Source: Roseateles koreensis (GTDB taxonomy: Bacteria; Pseudomonadota; Gammaproteobacteria; Burkholderiales; Burkholderiaceae_C). From it: 64,000 nt of DNA. Location: the NCBI RefSeq assembly GCF_028595305.1, contig NZ_JAQQXS010000020.1:1-64000 (forward strand). The letters run 5' to 3'. The position numbers were made by a program, and so were the translations under genes. Below, piece after piece: positions 45,807-55,602 of this stretch (its first letter is position 1; the number at the start of each line of letters is the position of its first letter). The notes below the pieces were generated by a model, which was not told where the DNA came from, did not search any database, and saw nothing but the letters and a program-made list of their open reading frames with translations.

Positions 45807-47369
45807 CTACAAAGTGCTGTCGGTGGCCTCGGTGGCGCGCTGCGGCGCAATACACGGCATGCGAATCACCATGCTGGAGCCCTGGCCGGGGCTGCTGATG
45901 ACTTCGATCTGGCCGCCCAGCACGTGGGTGACGAGGTTGTGCACGATGTGCATGCCCAGGCCCGACCCGCCGGTGCCCAATTTGGTGGTGAAGAAGGGGT
46001 CGAAAATCCGCCGGCGCACGGCTTCGTCCATGCCGCCGCCGTCGTCGGTGACAGTCAACTCCGCTTCGCCAGGGCTCAGGCGCCGGCATTGCAGGGTCAG
46101 CACGCCATGGTCTCTACCGTCAAAGCCGTGCACGAGCGCGTTGATCATCAGATTGGTCAGCACCTGGCCCAGTGAGCCGGGGTAGCTGTTCATCAAAATG
46201 TCGGGGCTCAAATCGATTTGCAACTTGTAGGGGGTGTGCTTGAAGCTGGGCTCCACCATCACCAGCACGTCTTCCACCACTTTGGCGAGGTCGAAGTCCC
46301 GGCGCAGGTCTGAGGTTTGGTCGATCGCCACTTGTTTGAATTCGCGCACCAAATCCGCCGCCTTCTGTACGTTGCGCTGCAGAATGTCTTGGCCTCGGCG
46401 GGCGTCACGCACCAATTCTTCGAGCACACTGCGGCGCATGGGCGTGTTGTTGGCGAGCATGTCTTCCATGCGGCGGAAGCGGTCCTCCAGCGAGGACACC
46501 ACGGTCAGCGAATTACCCAGCGGTGTGTTCAATTCGTGGGCTACGCCAGCCACCAAACGACCCAGAGAGGCCAATTTTTCGGACTCCACCAATTCGTGCT
46601 GGGCGGTGCGCAGGTGCCCAAGCGCTTGACGGAGGTCTTCGTTGCTGTGGGTCAACTCGAGCGTGCGTTGTTTGACTTGATCTTCCAGTGTGCTGGCATG
46701 CTGGCGCAAGGATTCGAAGGCGTGCAGAAGCGATTGGCGCATGCGCTCCATCGCCAGGCCGACGCGGGCAATCTCATCGCTGCCGCCTAAGCGGAGCGGT
46801 TTGTCGAGTTCACCTGCGGCGAGCGCCTCGGCGGCTTGGGTCAGGCGCGTCATGGGTTTGAGCACCCTGGACTGCATCACGATCAGAATCAGCACCAATG
46901 AAAAGGTGAGGGTGGCACCGCTGCGCCACAGGGTTCGCACCATGTCGGCCTGTTTTTCGGCCAGCAGTGGCGCTGCGCTCATTTGCACCGTGACGGTGGC
47001 GATTTGGCGGCCGTCTCGAATGACGGGGTGCGATGCTTCAAGTGTCAAGTCTTGCTCACCCGCCGGTTGCGCCCTGCGGTGTTCTTGGAAGGGCACCGGA
47101 GTTGATGGTTCCCGCACGACCACGGAGACAAAACGAGGGTCATCGAATTGGGCCTTGATCATCGGCTCCGCCAAATCGGGTGACACCTGCCACACCGGTT
47201 CCGCCAAAGAAAGAGCCATCACTTCGGCGCTGCGATTGAGGTCGCGCTTGACGTCTTCAAGCGCCACACGCCGGGTTTTTTGCAGGTCAAACAACAACAC
47301 CAAGGTGGTCGGCAAGAGCAAGCCCAGCAACAGAGCCAGCACGACAGCAAAGCGCAGAGACGACCGCAT
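45807..47369 (-). CDS. Membrane sensor histidine kinase with HAMP domain
   Basis: The 520-residue protein has two membrane helices (about 8-28 and 148-167) enclosing a periplasmic sensor of about 120 residues, then a HAMP domain (168-220), a coiled coil, a HisKA with His278 in VAGVAHELNTPLG and a HATPase with DDGGGMDE and GGSGLGMHI. This is the NtrB/DctB-like class with ELNTP. No response regulator is adjacent. The diguanylate cyclase 204 bases upstream on the same strand may be co-regulated. The signal is unknown. Confidence 0.9.
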   Translation of the reverse strand: MRSSLRFAVVLALLLGLLLPTTLVLLFDLQKTRRVALEDVKRDLNRSAEVMALSLAEPVWQVSPDLAEPMIKAQFDDPRFVSVVVREPSTPVPFQEHRRAQPAGEQDLTLEASHPVIRDGRQIATVTVQMSAAPLLAEKQADMVRTLWRSGATLTFSLVLILIVMQSRVLKPMTRLTQAAEALAAGELDKPLRLGGSDEIARVGLAMERMRQSLLHAFESLRQHASTLEDQVKQRTLELTHSNEDLRQALGHLRTAQHELVESEKLASLGRLVAGVAHELNTPLGNSLTVVSSLEDRFRRMEDMLANNTPMRRSVLEELVRDARRGQDILQRNVQKAADLVREFKQVAIDQTSDLRRDFDLAKVVEDVLVMVEPSFKHTPYKLQIDLSPDILMNSYPGSLGQVLTNLMINALVHGFDGRDHGVLTLQCRRLSPGEAELTVTDDGGGMDEAVRRRIFDPFFTTKLGTGGSGLGMHIVHNLVTHVLGGQIEVISSPGQGSSMVIRMPCIAPQRATEATDSTL

Positions 47370-47573
47370 GTTCAGGCCTGAAGAGGGTTGCGACCGAAGA
47401 TGCGGCGGGGCTGTTTTCGGGATGAACTTTGTCTGTGCAGATAGAGCGTCATGGTGAGGCGATAAAGCACATTGCGCGGTGAACGCAGTGTAGGCCCAAG
47501 CTGCTTATTTCAGAAGCCGGGCATACCCGCCAGTTGCAAATTCCCTGCCATTGGCCAAGAACTTGTTCTTAAC

Positions 47574-48677
47574 CTAAGCCCTTAATTTGACGGGTTCTTG
47601 CGCGTCGTTGCTGTCGGATGTCAGTACGGTGACGCGATTGCGGCCTTGATGTTTGGATGCATAGAGGGCACGGTCAGCTCGGTTGAGAAAATCGTTCGCG
47701 CTCTCGCCGGGGGCGAGTTGTGTCACGCCGAAGGAAATGGTGACGTTCTGCTGCTCCTGCGCTTGTTCGCCTCGGCGAATTCGGCCCTTGGCCACGGTGC
47801 TGCGCATTTTTTCCGCCAAGCCTTCTGCCTGGTCGAGACTGCTGCGGGGCAGCAGGAGTGCAAATTCTTCGCCCCCGATGCGGGCGGTGATGATGTCGTT
47901 GGCGGCGACAGTTTTGAGTGTTTGAGCGACAGCCCGCAGCACCTGGTCGCCAAATCCATGGCCGAAGCTGTCGTTGATTCGCTTGAAGAAGTCAATATCG
48001 CCCAGCACCAAGCAGGGCGCGGTGCTGGCGGCGGCCTTGGGGTCATCGGGCTTGTGCGCGCTGTTGGCAAGGCATGTACTCAAGGCCTGATCGAAGGCGC
48101 GGCGGTTGGATAGGCCCGTCAACGCATCAACCAACGCTTCATTGCGGGCGTGTCGAACTTCTTGGCGAAGGGCTTCAATCTCGTGCTGACTCTGGCTGAG
48201 TTGGCTTTGAAGCGCGCCCACGGCGCCGCGAATTTCGCGACTGCCACTGAGTAGTTCTTGAAGTACGTCGGCTTGTGTCTGTTGGTTGGGGTCACCCAAC
48301 AATTGTTCGACCCAGGTGTTGAGCGAGTTGTCGAAACGGGCAGTTTCTTGTCCGGCTTCGGCCGCTGAAGCCGCCATGGTGTCGAGCACCCGGGCCAGGC
48401 CGTCGCCGACTTTTTGGGCAGTTGCGGCGTCCAGGGATGTCAGTTGGCTGCCAATGTGGTCCTGATAGAGCGCCCAGGTTTGTGCTTCATCCAGCGTGGC
48501 GCCGTCGCGGGTGTGCGTCAACACAGCTTGGTGCAAAGCCAGGTTGCGGGCACTAACGAACTCATACCAAACCGCATAGCTGACCGGATGCAGGGCGGCG
48601 CGTTGGCGGGTCATTAGGGGCAAGGCAGCGCGCAAGTGTTCGGCACTGCGGGCAAGACTGTCTGTATATCTCATCAT
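47574..48677 (-). CDS. GGDEF diguanylate cyclase
   Basis: The 367-residue protein has a helical N-terminus of about 180 residues with no membrane segment and a C-terminal GGDEF domain: DALTGLSNRRAFD, GDIDFFKRINDSFGHGFGD and the active-site GGEEF at 268-272, which supports cyclic di-GMP synthesis. The inhibitory I-site RxxD is changed to AAND (258-261), so product feedback is probably lost. AAGGAA precedes the start. A 12-base-pair hairpin is encoded about 87-119 bases upstream of the start codon. The N-terminal domain is not recognised. Confidence 0.9.
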   Translation of the reverse strand: MMRYTDSLARSAEHLRAALPLMTRQRAALHPVSYAVWYEFVSARNLALHQAVLTHTRDGATLDEAQTWALYQDHIGSQLTSLDAATAQKVGDGLARVLDTMAASAAEAGQETARFDNSLNTWVEQLLGDPNQQTQADVLQELLSGSREIRGAVGALQSQLSQSQHEIEALRQEVRHARNEALVDALTGLSNRRAFDQALSTCLANSAHKPDDPKAAASTAPCLVLGDIDFFKRINDSFGHGFGDQVLRAVAQTLKTVAANDIITARIGGEEFALLLPRSSLDQAEGLAEKMRSTVAKGRIRRGEQAQEQQNVTISFGVTQLAPGESANDFLNRADRALYASKHQGRNRVTVLTSDSNDAQEPVKLRA

Positions 48678-48763
48678 CCGATTCCTTCGAGCGCGGTTCG
48701 TGTTCGTGGTGTTCGACCTGGCCGCTCCTTGTCAGGGCGCTTGCGGCTGCTGGCGGGCGGCGA

Positions 48764-48796
48764 GCTTCAAGCGCCCTGTGGGTCGGCGCTTGAAGC
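48764..48796. repeat. Perfect 12-base inverted repeat upstream of the diguanylate cyclase
   Basis: GCTTCAAGCGCC (48764-48775) and GGCGCTTGAAGC (48785-48796) form a 12-pair stem with a nine-base loop and no T-run. It lies in the 355-base divergent gap 48678-49032 between the cyclase and the nitronate-monooxygenase-like gene. Nothing else recognisable is in this gap. Confidence 0.75.
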
Positions 48797-49032
48797 GGGG
48801 CCACCTCGGCGCCTTTCATGAAGACTTGATGGGCGCCAACCCCTGATGGTTGGGCTATCGGTCATCAGCGCATCCAAAAAAAGTTCAATTTAGGGGGACG
48901 AATCGAATCTGGCCTGATATTTGTCAACTATTCCCGCAGTGACTGGCCTTACGGTGTCGACTTGGCAATTTTTCGCGCCAGGCGGCGGCGTGGTTCTTTC
49001 CTGGAACTGCGTTGCGGTACTCGCGCATCATC

Positions 49033-50244
49033 ATGACTGTGAATTCCATTGCTCCCGATTTGATGCCTTTGTTTGAGCGTAGCGGCTTGGCGCCCCTCAT
49101 CATCAAGGGACGGCGCCTGTTGCCGGTGGTGCAGGGCGGCATGGGCGTTGGGGTCAGTGCCCAGCGTCTTGCGGGCAGCGTGGCATCCCTGGGCGGCGTG
49201 GGCACGCTGAGTTCGGTCGACTTGCGGCGTCATCACCCTGATTTGATGGCTCGTACCGAAGGGCACAACGCGGGTGACGCGGCCAAGGCATTGATCGATG
49301 AAGTGAATCTGATCGCCCTGGAGCGTGAAATCGCTGGCGCGCGTGAACGCAGTGGCGGCATGGGCCTGGTGGCCTTGAATGTGATGCGAGCGGTGACTGA
49401 ATACGCCTCCTCGATCAAGCGCGCCTTGGAGCACGGTGTCGATGCGATCGTTGTTGGTGCGGGCTTGCCCTTGGATTTGCCTGACTTGGCGGTTGATCAC
49501 CCGAATGTTGCACTGATTCCCATCTTGAGCGATGCGCGGGGCGTGCAACTCATCGTGCGCAAATGGGAGCGCAAGAACCGCTTGCCCGATGCCATCGTGA
49601 TTGAACACCCCCGCTTGGCAGGCGGCCATCTGGGTGCGGCCAAGGTGGACGATTTGAATGACCCCCGCTTTGATTTCGAGCGGGTGATCCCTGAATGCTT
49701 GGCGTACTTCGAGAAAGCAGGCATCGCGGGCAAGATCCCTTTGATCGTGGCCGGTGGTGTGCGCAGCTTTGAAGACATTCAACGCCTGCAGGCACTGGGC
49801 GCGGCGGGCGTGCAACTGGGCACGCCGTTCGCCGTGACCACCGATTGCGATGCGCACGCGGAATTCAAGCGCGTTCTGGCCGAAGCCAGCGATGAGGATC
49901 TGGTGGAGTTCACCAGCGTTGCCGGGCTGCCCGCGCGGGCGGTCGGCACCCCCTGGTTGCGCAACTACCTGCGCGCCGCACCCAAGCTGCAGGCCGTGGC
50001 GCAAGTCAAGAGCCGCTGCACCAAGGCGTTTGACTGCTTGGCGCAATGCGGCTTGCGCGATGGCTTGAAGGATTGGGGCCAGTTTTGCATCGACAACCAA
50101 TTGGCTGCCGCCCTGCGCGGCGACACTCACAAGGGGTTGTTCTTCCGTGGCGCGGGTGCGTTGCCATTTGGCAAGGAAATCCGCTCGGCACGTGAATTGA
50201 TGATGCGTTTGCTGGGCGCACCCTTGCAGCCTTACACAGCCTGA
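49033..50244 (+). CDS. Nitronate monooxygenase-like flavoprotein
   Basis: The 403-residue TIM-barrel protein of the NPD/2-nitropropane dioxygenase family shows the FMN-binding PVVQGGMGVGVSAQRLAGSVAS, DAIVVGAGLPLDLPD, EHPRLAGGHLG and VAGGVRSFEDIQRLQALGAAGVQLGT. A C-terminal extension has four cysteines (RCTKAFDCLAQCGLRD and FCIDN), seen in a long subgroup whose substrate I do not know. It may oxidise alkyl nitronates or be an enoyl-reductase relative. The start at 49033 avoids seven unconserved residues. It is transcribed alone, divergent from the diguanylate cyclase. Confidence 0.82.
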   Translation: MTVNSIAPDLMPLFERSGLAPLIIKGRRLLPVVQGGMGVGVSAQRLAGSVASLGGVGTLSSVDLRRHHPDLMARTEGHNAGDAAKALIDEVNLIALEREIAGARERSGGMGLVALNVMRAVTEYASSIKRALEHGVDAIVVGAGLPLDLPDLAVDHPNVALIPILSDARGVQLIVRKWERKNRLPDAIVIEHPRLAGGHLGAAKVDDLNDPRFDFERVIPECLAYFEKAGIAGKIPLIVAGGVRSFEDIQRLQALGAAGVQLGTPFAVTTDCDAHAEFKRVLAEASDEDLVEFTSVAGLPARAVGTPWLRNYLRAAPKLQAVAQVKSRCTKAFDCLAQCGLRDGLKDWGQFCIDNQLAAALRGDTHKGLFFRGAGALPFGKEIRSARELMMRLLGAPLQPYTA

Positions 50245-50307
50245 GTTGCCCATTCGGCAAGCGTAAGGACAGGGGCTTGAAAGCCCGGGCTCTTAAAATG
50301 CCCGGAC

Positions 50308-51228
50308 ATGACTGCACACGCCCTGCCTAAAGTTTCGTCCAAGCCCATCTGGCCGGGTTTGTTGTTGGCCTCATTGGGCGCTGTTGCCTTCTCGGGCAAG
50401 GTCATCATCGTGAAGCTGGCCTATCGCTACGGCGTTGACGCAGTCACCTTGATCATGTTGCGCATGTTGTTTGCGCTACCGCTGTTTGTTGTGCTGGCCT
50501 GGTGGGCAGGGCGTGGCCAACCGGCGCTGACCCGCCGAGACGGCTGGGTGATTCTGGGCCTGGGTTTTTCGGGCTACTACTTGGCGAGCTTTCTTGATTT
50601 TGCGGGTCTGGCCTATGTCTCCGCCAGCTTTGAGCGCCTGATCCTGTACCTCAACCCCACCCTGGTGCTCTTGCTCGGTTGGGTGTTTTTCAAACGCCGG
50701 GTCAGCACGCGGCAGTTGGTGGCTTTGGCTGTGAGTTATTCAGGCGTGCTGCTGGTGTTTGGCCAGGAGTTGCATGTCCAGGGCAGCCATGTCTGGCTGG
50801 GTGCGGGGCTGGTGTTTGGCAGCGCTGTCAGCTATGCGCTGTACCTGCTGTTCAGCGGTGAGGAGGTTCGGCGCTTGGGCGCTTTGCGCCTGACTGGGTT
50901 GGCCTCCAGTGTGGCTTGTGTGCTGTGCATTGGGCAGTTCTTGTTGGTACGCGGCACGCACAGCTGGAGCGCGCTGCAGGCGGTGGACCCGCAAGTGATT
51001 CGTCTGTCGATCTTGAACGCGACGGCCTGCACATTTGCACCGGTGTTGATGGTCATGATGGCCATCGAACGCGTCGGGGCCACCCTGGCCGCGCAGACCG
51101 GCATGATTGGGCCGATGTCTACCATCTTGATGGGCGTGGTGATTTTGGGCGAGCCCTTCACGCCCTGGGTGGCGGCGGGTACCGTGCTGGTGATGGGCGG
51201 CGTTTGGCTGCTGACGCGCTGGCGCTGA
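50308..51228 (+). CDS. EamA-family DMT permease
   Basis: The 306-residue inner-membrane protein has ten predicted helices in two EamA repeats (about 12-145 and 165-303), the layout of drug/metabolite exporters such as RhaT or YdcZ relatives. The second repeat ends GEPFTPWVAAGTVLVMGGVWLL. The compound moved cannot be told from sequence. It starts 63 bases after the flavoprotein and 105 bases before the oxidoreductase on the same strand. Confidence 0.88.
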   Translation: MTAHALPKVSSKPIWPGLLLASLGAVAFSGKVIIVKLAYRYGVDAVTLIMLRMLFALPLFVVLAWWAGRGQPALTRRDGWVILGLGFSGYYLASFLDFAGLAYVSASFERLILYLNPTLVLLLGWVFFKRRVSTRQLVALAVSYSGVLLVFGQELHVQGSHVWLGAGLVFGSAVSYALYLLFSGEEVRRLGALRLTGLASSVACVLCIGQFLLVRGTHSWSALQAVDPQVIRLSILNATACTFAPVLMVMMAIERVGATLAAQTGMIGPMSTILMGVVILGEPFTPWVAAGTVLVMGGVWLLTRWR

Positions 51229-51333
51229 GATAGAGGCTGGCAAGAGCGCAGGCAAGAATCATGGCCCTGCGCAAGCAAGATTCCTGCGGCCGTGGCAGCA
51301 TCGTGCGCATTGATTCCATGGGAGCATGTTGCG

Positions 51334-52341
51334 ATGACAAGTACTTGGACCTCTAGCGAAAAGGTCGTGCGTATCGACCAGGTCGGCGGGCCGGAGCAGC
51401 TCAAGCTGGTGAGCATTGAAGTGGGCATGCCTGGCCCTGGCGAGGTGCGCATCCGCCACAAGGCGTGTGGCCTCAACTTCATCGACATCTATCACCGCAA
51501 TGGTGTCTATCCGCTGCCCATGCCGCACAGCCTGGGCATGGAGGGCGCGGGCGTGGTGGAGGCGGTGGGCGAGGGTGTCACCCATCTGGCTGTGGGCGAC
51601 CGTGCGGCTTATGCCAGCCCGCCGCCCGGCGCATACGCGACCGCTCGGGTGCTGCCCGCCCGTTCGGTTTGCAAGCTACCTGACGACATTTCTTTTGAAA
51701 CCGGTGCCGCCATGATGCTCAAGGGGCTGACGGCTCAGTACCTGCTGCGCCGCACCTTGCCTCAGGGCGGCTTGCAGGCTGGTGACACGGTCTTGTTTCA
51801 TGCCGCTGCCGGGGGTGTGGGCTTGATCGCCTGTCAGTGGGCCAAGGCGTTGGGGCTGCAATTGATCGGCACAGCGGGCTCGGACGAGAAGTGCGAGCTG
51901 GCCCGGCAAGCCGGCGCGGCCCATGTCATCAACTACCGCAGCGAGCCTGATTTTGCGACCCGCGTGCGTGAAATTACCGAAGGCCGGGGCGTCAAGGTGG
52001 TTTACGACTCGGTGGGCGCTGACACCTGGGAGGGCTCTTTGAACAGTCTGGCGCCTTTTGGCCTGATGGTGAGCTTTGGCAACGCGTCGGGCGTTGTGCC
52101 GCCGGTCAATCTGGGTACCTTGGCGGCCAAGGGGTCTTTGTATCTGACCCGGCCTACCTTGTTCACCCATCTCGCCACCCGCGAGGCCAGCCAGGCCATG
52201 GCCGATGAATTGTTCGCCATGGTGAGCCGTGGCACGCTGAGAATCCCTGTTGAACAGCGCTACCCCTTGGCGGAAGTCGTCCAGGCGCATCGCGACATGG
52301 AAGCGCGGACCACCGTGGGCTGCGGCGTGCTGTTAACCTGA
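51334..52341 (+). CDS. NADPH:quinone oxidoreductase (zinc-free MDR family)
   Basis: The 335-residue enzyme is of the QorA type: KACGLNFIDIYHRNGVYPLPMPHSLGMEGAGVVEAVG at the N-terminus, the NADPH-binding AAAGGVGLIACQWAKALG, and GRGVKVVYDSVG. It reduces quinones by electron transfer from NADPH; there are no zinc-binding residues. GGGAG stands about 10 bases before the ATG at 51334. Length is slightly above the 325 residues usual for the family due to an N-terminal tail (MTSTWTSSEKV). Confidence 0.92.
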   Translation: MTSTWTSSEKVVRIDQVGGPEQLKLVSIEVGMPGPGEVRIRHKACGLNFIDIYHRNGVYPLPMPHSLGMEGAGVVEAVGEGVTHLAVGDRAAYASPPPGAYATARVLPARSVCKLPDDISFETGAAMMLKGLTAQYLLRRTLPQGGLQAGDTVLFHAAAGGVGLIACQWAKALGLQLIGTAGSDEKCELARQAGAAHVINYRSEPDFATRVREITEGRGVKVVYDSVGADTWEGSLNSLAPFGLMVSFGNASGVVPPVNLGTLAAKGSLYLTRPTLFTHLATREASQAMADELFAMVSRGTLRIPVEQRYPLAEVVQAHRDMEARTTVGCGVLLT

Positions 52342-52387
52342 CGCGAGCTGATATCGCTAGAGGTGGCTTGAATCAAGCCGCGGGGCA

Positions 52388-53944
52388 TCAGGCTTGGGGC
52401 GCGGTCTGGGAGGCCGGCGCTGTGGGCCCCGTATTGGCTGCGGCTGCGGTAGGCGCCTCTTCCACGGCCTTGCTCTGGCGGTGCAGCGGCACTTCAAAGC
52501 TGAAGCAAGAGCCGGTGCCCGAGAGGCTTTCCACCTGCACCTGACCGCCCATCAGCAAGACCAGGCGCTGCACGATGGTCAGGCCCAGGCCGGTGCCACC
52601 AAAGCGGCGGGTGATGCTGCCGTCCGCCTGGGTGAAGGGCTCGAAGATTTTCGAGATTTGCTCGCGGGTCATGCCAATGCCGGTGTCATGCACCGCAAAG
52701 CGCAGGCGAAGTTGCGGAGATTCAGGATCGATTTCTTGGCCGTCTTCGTTCAGGTCAAGGCGTTGCACTTCCACCCGTACTTCGCCTTTTTCGGTGAATT
52801 TGAGGGCGTTGCCGACCAGATTGACCAGCACCTGGCGCAGCCGCAAGGCGTCCCCCACGGCATGCTGGGGCACACCGGGTTGCACGCGGGCATTGAGCTG
52901 AATGCCTTTTTCATGCGCCTGCAGCAGCAGCGGGTGAAGGGCTTCGCGCAGGCAGTCGTGCAGGGAGAAGGGGGCTTGTTCAATCACCACCCGGCCCGAC
53001 TCGATCTTGGCCACGTCCAGCAAGTCGTTGATGATGACCATCAGCCCCTTGGCCGAGCTGTGGGCCAGCTCGATGAAGCGGCGCTGCTTGTCATTCAGCT
53101 CGGTTTGCAGCACCAATTCGGTCAGGCCCAGCACACCATTCATGGGGGTGCGGATCTCGTGGCTCATATTGGCCAGAAAACTGCTTTTGGCCAGGCTGGC
53201 CGCCTCAGCGGCTTCGCGGGCGGCCACCAGGGCGGCCTGGCTGGCCTTGAGGTCGGCAATGTCACGGGCGTTGAGCAGCAGCGTTGGCTCGCCCGTCACC
53301 GGGTCGCGCATGGGGCGGGCGTTGACCGCGTGCCAGCAGGGGCCTTGCGCGGTCATCAACTCAACCTCGTTGCGGTAGCTTTCATCTGCATGCACTTGGG
53401 CGAAGATGGCTTGCGCGTCCGAGGGGTCGACAAAAATGCCGGCAAAGTCGTTGAACACCGCCGCACCTTGGCCGGTGAAGGCCAGCGCGGCCGCGGGGTT
53501 GCGCATCAGCACGCTGCCGTCTTTGAGGCTGAAGACGGCAATGCGCACCGAAGTGTGCTGCAGGGCTTCCACGCCACGTAGCAAACCCAGATCGTCGCCA
53601 CTGGCCAGTGAGTCCGCCGCAAACAGCATGACTTGGCGGCGGTCCGGGGTGCGAATGCCCCGTGACACCAGCATGGCCGTGGTGGGTTGGCCTTTCGGGT
53701 AGAGCGTCCATTGCTCGCGAACGATTTTTTCTTGGGCGTGGTCGGCGGCGGTGACGGCCAGGCGCTCGCGCACGGCTTCGGCCGTGTCGGAGTAGTCTTG
53801 CGACAGAAACTCTTCGGCGCTGCCGGCCTGCCAGAAGCGCAATGCCGCTGCATTGGCCCACAGATTGCGCTGTCGTTCATGGTCGAACACCCACATGGGC
53901 ACGTCGAGCCAGTCGTAGTGGGTCAGGCAGGAAAAGTCGAGCAT
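52388..53944 (-). CDS. PAS-containing sensor histidine kinase
   Basis: The 518-residue soluble kinase begins with a PAS-like region (about 5-115; [25 protein letters not shown]), a second PAS (about 125-240), a HisKA with phospho-His in [17 protein letters not shown] and an HATPase with [14 protein letters not shown] and GGTGLGLTI. It lacks a receiver, although its HisKA is of the hybrid type. The tail is Ala/Pro-rich. ATG 53944 is chosen over an in-frame TTG 36 bases upstream. No partner regulator is adjacent. Confidence 0.9.
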   Translation of the reverse strand: MLDFSCLTHYDWLDVPMWVFDHERQRNLWANAAALRFWQAGSAEEFLSQDYSDTAEAVRERLAVTAADHAQEKIVREQWTLYPKGQPTTAMLVSRGIRTPDRRQVMLFAADSLASGDDLGLLRGVEALQHTSVRIAVFSLKDGSVLMRNPAAALAFTGQGAAVFNDFAGIFVDPSDAQAIFAQVHADESYRNEVELMTAQGPCWHAVNARPMRDPVTGEPTLLLNARDIADLKASQAALVAAREAAEAASLAKSSFLANMSHEIRTPMNGVLGLTELVLQTELNDKQRRFIELAHSSAKGLMVIINDLLDVAKIESGRVVIEQAPFSLHDCLREALHPLLLQAHEKGIQLNARVQPGVPQHAVGDALRLRQVLVNLVGNALKFTEKGEVRVEVQRLDLNEDGQEIDPESPQLRLRFAVHDTGIGMTREQISKIFEPFTQADGSITRRFGGTGLGLTIVQRLVLLMGGQVQVESLSGTGSCFSFEVPLHRQSKAVEEAPTAAAANTGPTAPASQTAPQA

Positions 53945-54063
53945 GGCTGTGTGGGCGGCGGTATACAGCGGAGGAGGCAAACGCCGATTGTCTCTTGCCT
54001 CACCGAGCTTGGCCGCTGGGGCTGGCCCGCCAAATTCAATTAATTCGGCATGATTTGCTCAAC

Positions 54064-54091
54064 TAACGGGCAATGTCTAACGGGCAATGTC
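54064..54091. repeat. Tandem 14-base duplication
   Basis: TAACGGGCAATGTC is present twice in perfect tandem in the gap between the PAS kinase and the DUF2189 gene. It looks like a recent slippage duplication. Otherwise the 196-base gap holds nothing seen. Confidence 0.85.
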
Positions 54092-54140
54092 AGCGGAGGC
54101 TGTGTTCGTGAGGGCGATGTCTGTGGAAGCGACGGGTCAC

Positions 54141-54971
54141 TCAAGCGCCAGGGGCGTCAACCACTGCTTCGCGGTAAGCGTGCCAACTGGCATGGCCCAG
54201 CACAGGCCCCACCACCAGCAGCCCGGCAAAGCCAGGAATCATCGCCAGCACCACGAGGATTGTGATCAGGCTGCCCCACAAAATCATGACGCCGGTTTGG
54301 GTCAATACCAGGCGCAAGCTGGTGAGGCCGGCGGTGATGGCATCGGTGTCCCGGTGCAGCAGCATGGGGATGGAGATCACGCAGACGGCGTAGATCAGCC
54401 CGGCAAACACGGCACCAACGGCCAGGTAGGCGACAATGAAGCCAAGGTTTTCGAGGTCAAGCAGCTTGGCGATGGAACCTGCAAAGTCTGGCATGCCGTT
54501 GAAGCTCACTGCAAACACCACCAAGGCGGAGCGGGCCCACAGCATCTCCAGAATCAACAAGACAAAGCCAAAGATGGCGAGTTGCGATATGCGGCGGCGC
54601 CAGGAGGTCAGTGAATCCAGCAACCCCGGCACCTCACCTGCCTCCAAGCGATAGCTCACTTGATACAGGCCCAGGCACATGAAGGGGCCGACCAGCAAAA
54701 AGCCTGCAGACAACGCCAGGGTGTACACCGGCGCTGTTTGAAATACCCGAAGCACGGCCCAGCCCATCAAGGTGAAGCACAAGCCGTAGAAGAGGCCGAT
54801 GGCGGGCGCGCGGCGAAAATCACGCCAACCGGCCTTCAGCCATCGCCAAGGAGCACTCCAGGGCAAGGGCCGCAATTCGATGTCGAAAACGCTGTCGGCG
54901 GGGCGGGCTTCCGGTGTGGGAATGGACACCGGAATGGGCTGGGATGGGGCGGGAGTATCGTGGGGCGTCAT
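54141..54971 (-). CDS. DUF2189 family membrane protein
   Basis: The 276-residue inner-membrane protein has a soluble N-terminal part (about 1-60, PLPWSAPWRWLKAGWRDFRRAPAIG) and six predicted helices. The segment GPFMCLGLYQVSYRLEAGE and the ending GHASWHAYREAV fit DUF2189, a family of unknown function common in betaproteobacteria. It stands 98 bases after lspA on the same strand, so transcription from the ribF-ileS-lspA unit may reach it. Confidence 0.85.
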   Translation of the reverse strand: MTPHDTPAPSQPIPVSIPTPEARPADSVFDIELRPLPWSAPWRWLKAGWRDFRRAPAIGLFYGLCFTLMGWAVLRVFQTAPVYTLALSAGFLLVGPFMCLGLYQVSYRLEAGEVPGLLDSLTSWRRRISQLAIFGFVLLILEMLWARSALVVFAVSFNGMPDFAGSIAKLLDLENLGFIVAYLAVGAVFAGLIYAVCVISIPMLLHRDTDAITAGLTSLRLVLTQTGVMILWGSLITILVVLAMIPGFAGLLVVGPVLGHASWHAYREAVVDAPGA

Positions 54972-55069
54972 GCCCTCAGCTTAGGGCAGGCCCGGGCGCA
55001 CAGAAAGCGGGGTTTTCAGCAGGCAAGCCTGATGGAAAACCCGCTCTGTTGGCGAAGCCGCCTGGGCAA

Positions 55070-55579
55070 TTAGCTGCGGCGCACCCGGCGTAATTCGTCC
55101 CAAATCAGCAGCGCCGCACCGACGGTGATGCCGCTGTCAGCGATGTTGAACGCCGGGAAGTAGTACGCATTGCGCCAATGCACCTGAATGAAGTCGACCA
55201 CATAGCCGTGCAGCAGGCGGTCAATCACATTGCCGATGGCGCCGCCCAAGATCAGGCTCAGCGCCGTGGCAAACAGGGTTTGATGGCCGTGACGGCGCAG
55301 CATCCAGACAATGACGCCCGTGGCCACAACCCCCAGCCCGACAAAGAACCAACGCTGCCAGCCGCCCGCGTCATGCAGAAAACTGAAGGCCGCGCCCAGG
55401 TTGTGCACCCGCACCACGTTGAAGAAGCTGGTGACATAGCGGCTGTCTCCCAGTTGAAAGGTGCCAACGATCAGCACCTTGGTGAACTGGTCCAGCAAAA
55501 TGACGATCAGTGCCAAAGCCAGCCAGCGGTTCAGGCTGATCTGCTGGCTTGAACCGCCCCCCGATTTTCTTGTTGCCAT
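55070..55579 (-). CDS. lspA: Lipoprotein signal peptidase II
   Basis: The 169-residue inner-membrane aspartic protease cuts the signal from prolipoproteins. It has four predicted helices and the two catalytic aspartates in GNVIDR (Asp120) and FPAFNIADS (Asp148), plus NLGAAFSFL. It lies 23 bases after ileS, the standard ileS-lspA arrangement. A substrate in this window is the SGNH lipoprotein. Confidence 0.95.
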   Translation of the reverse strand: MATRKSGGGSSQQISLNRWLALALIVILLDQFTKVLIVGTFQLGDSRYVTSFFNVVRVHNLGAAFSFLHDAGGWQRWFFVGLGVVATGVIVWMLRRHGHQTLFATALSLILGGAIGNVIDRLLHGYVVDFIQVHWRNAYYFPAFNIADSGITVGAALLIWDELRRVRRS

Positions 55580-55602
55580 GTTTGAATTGCTTTCGGGCCG
55601 GG

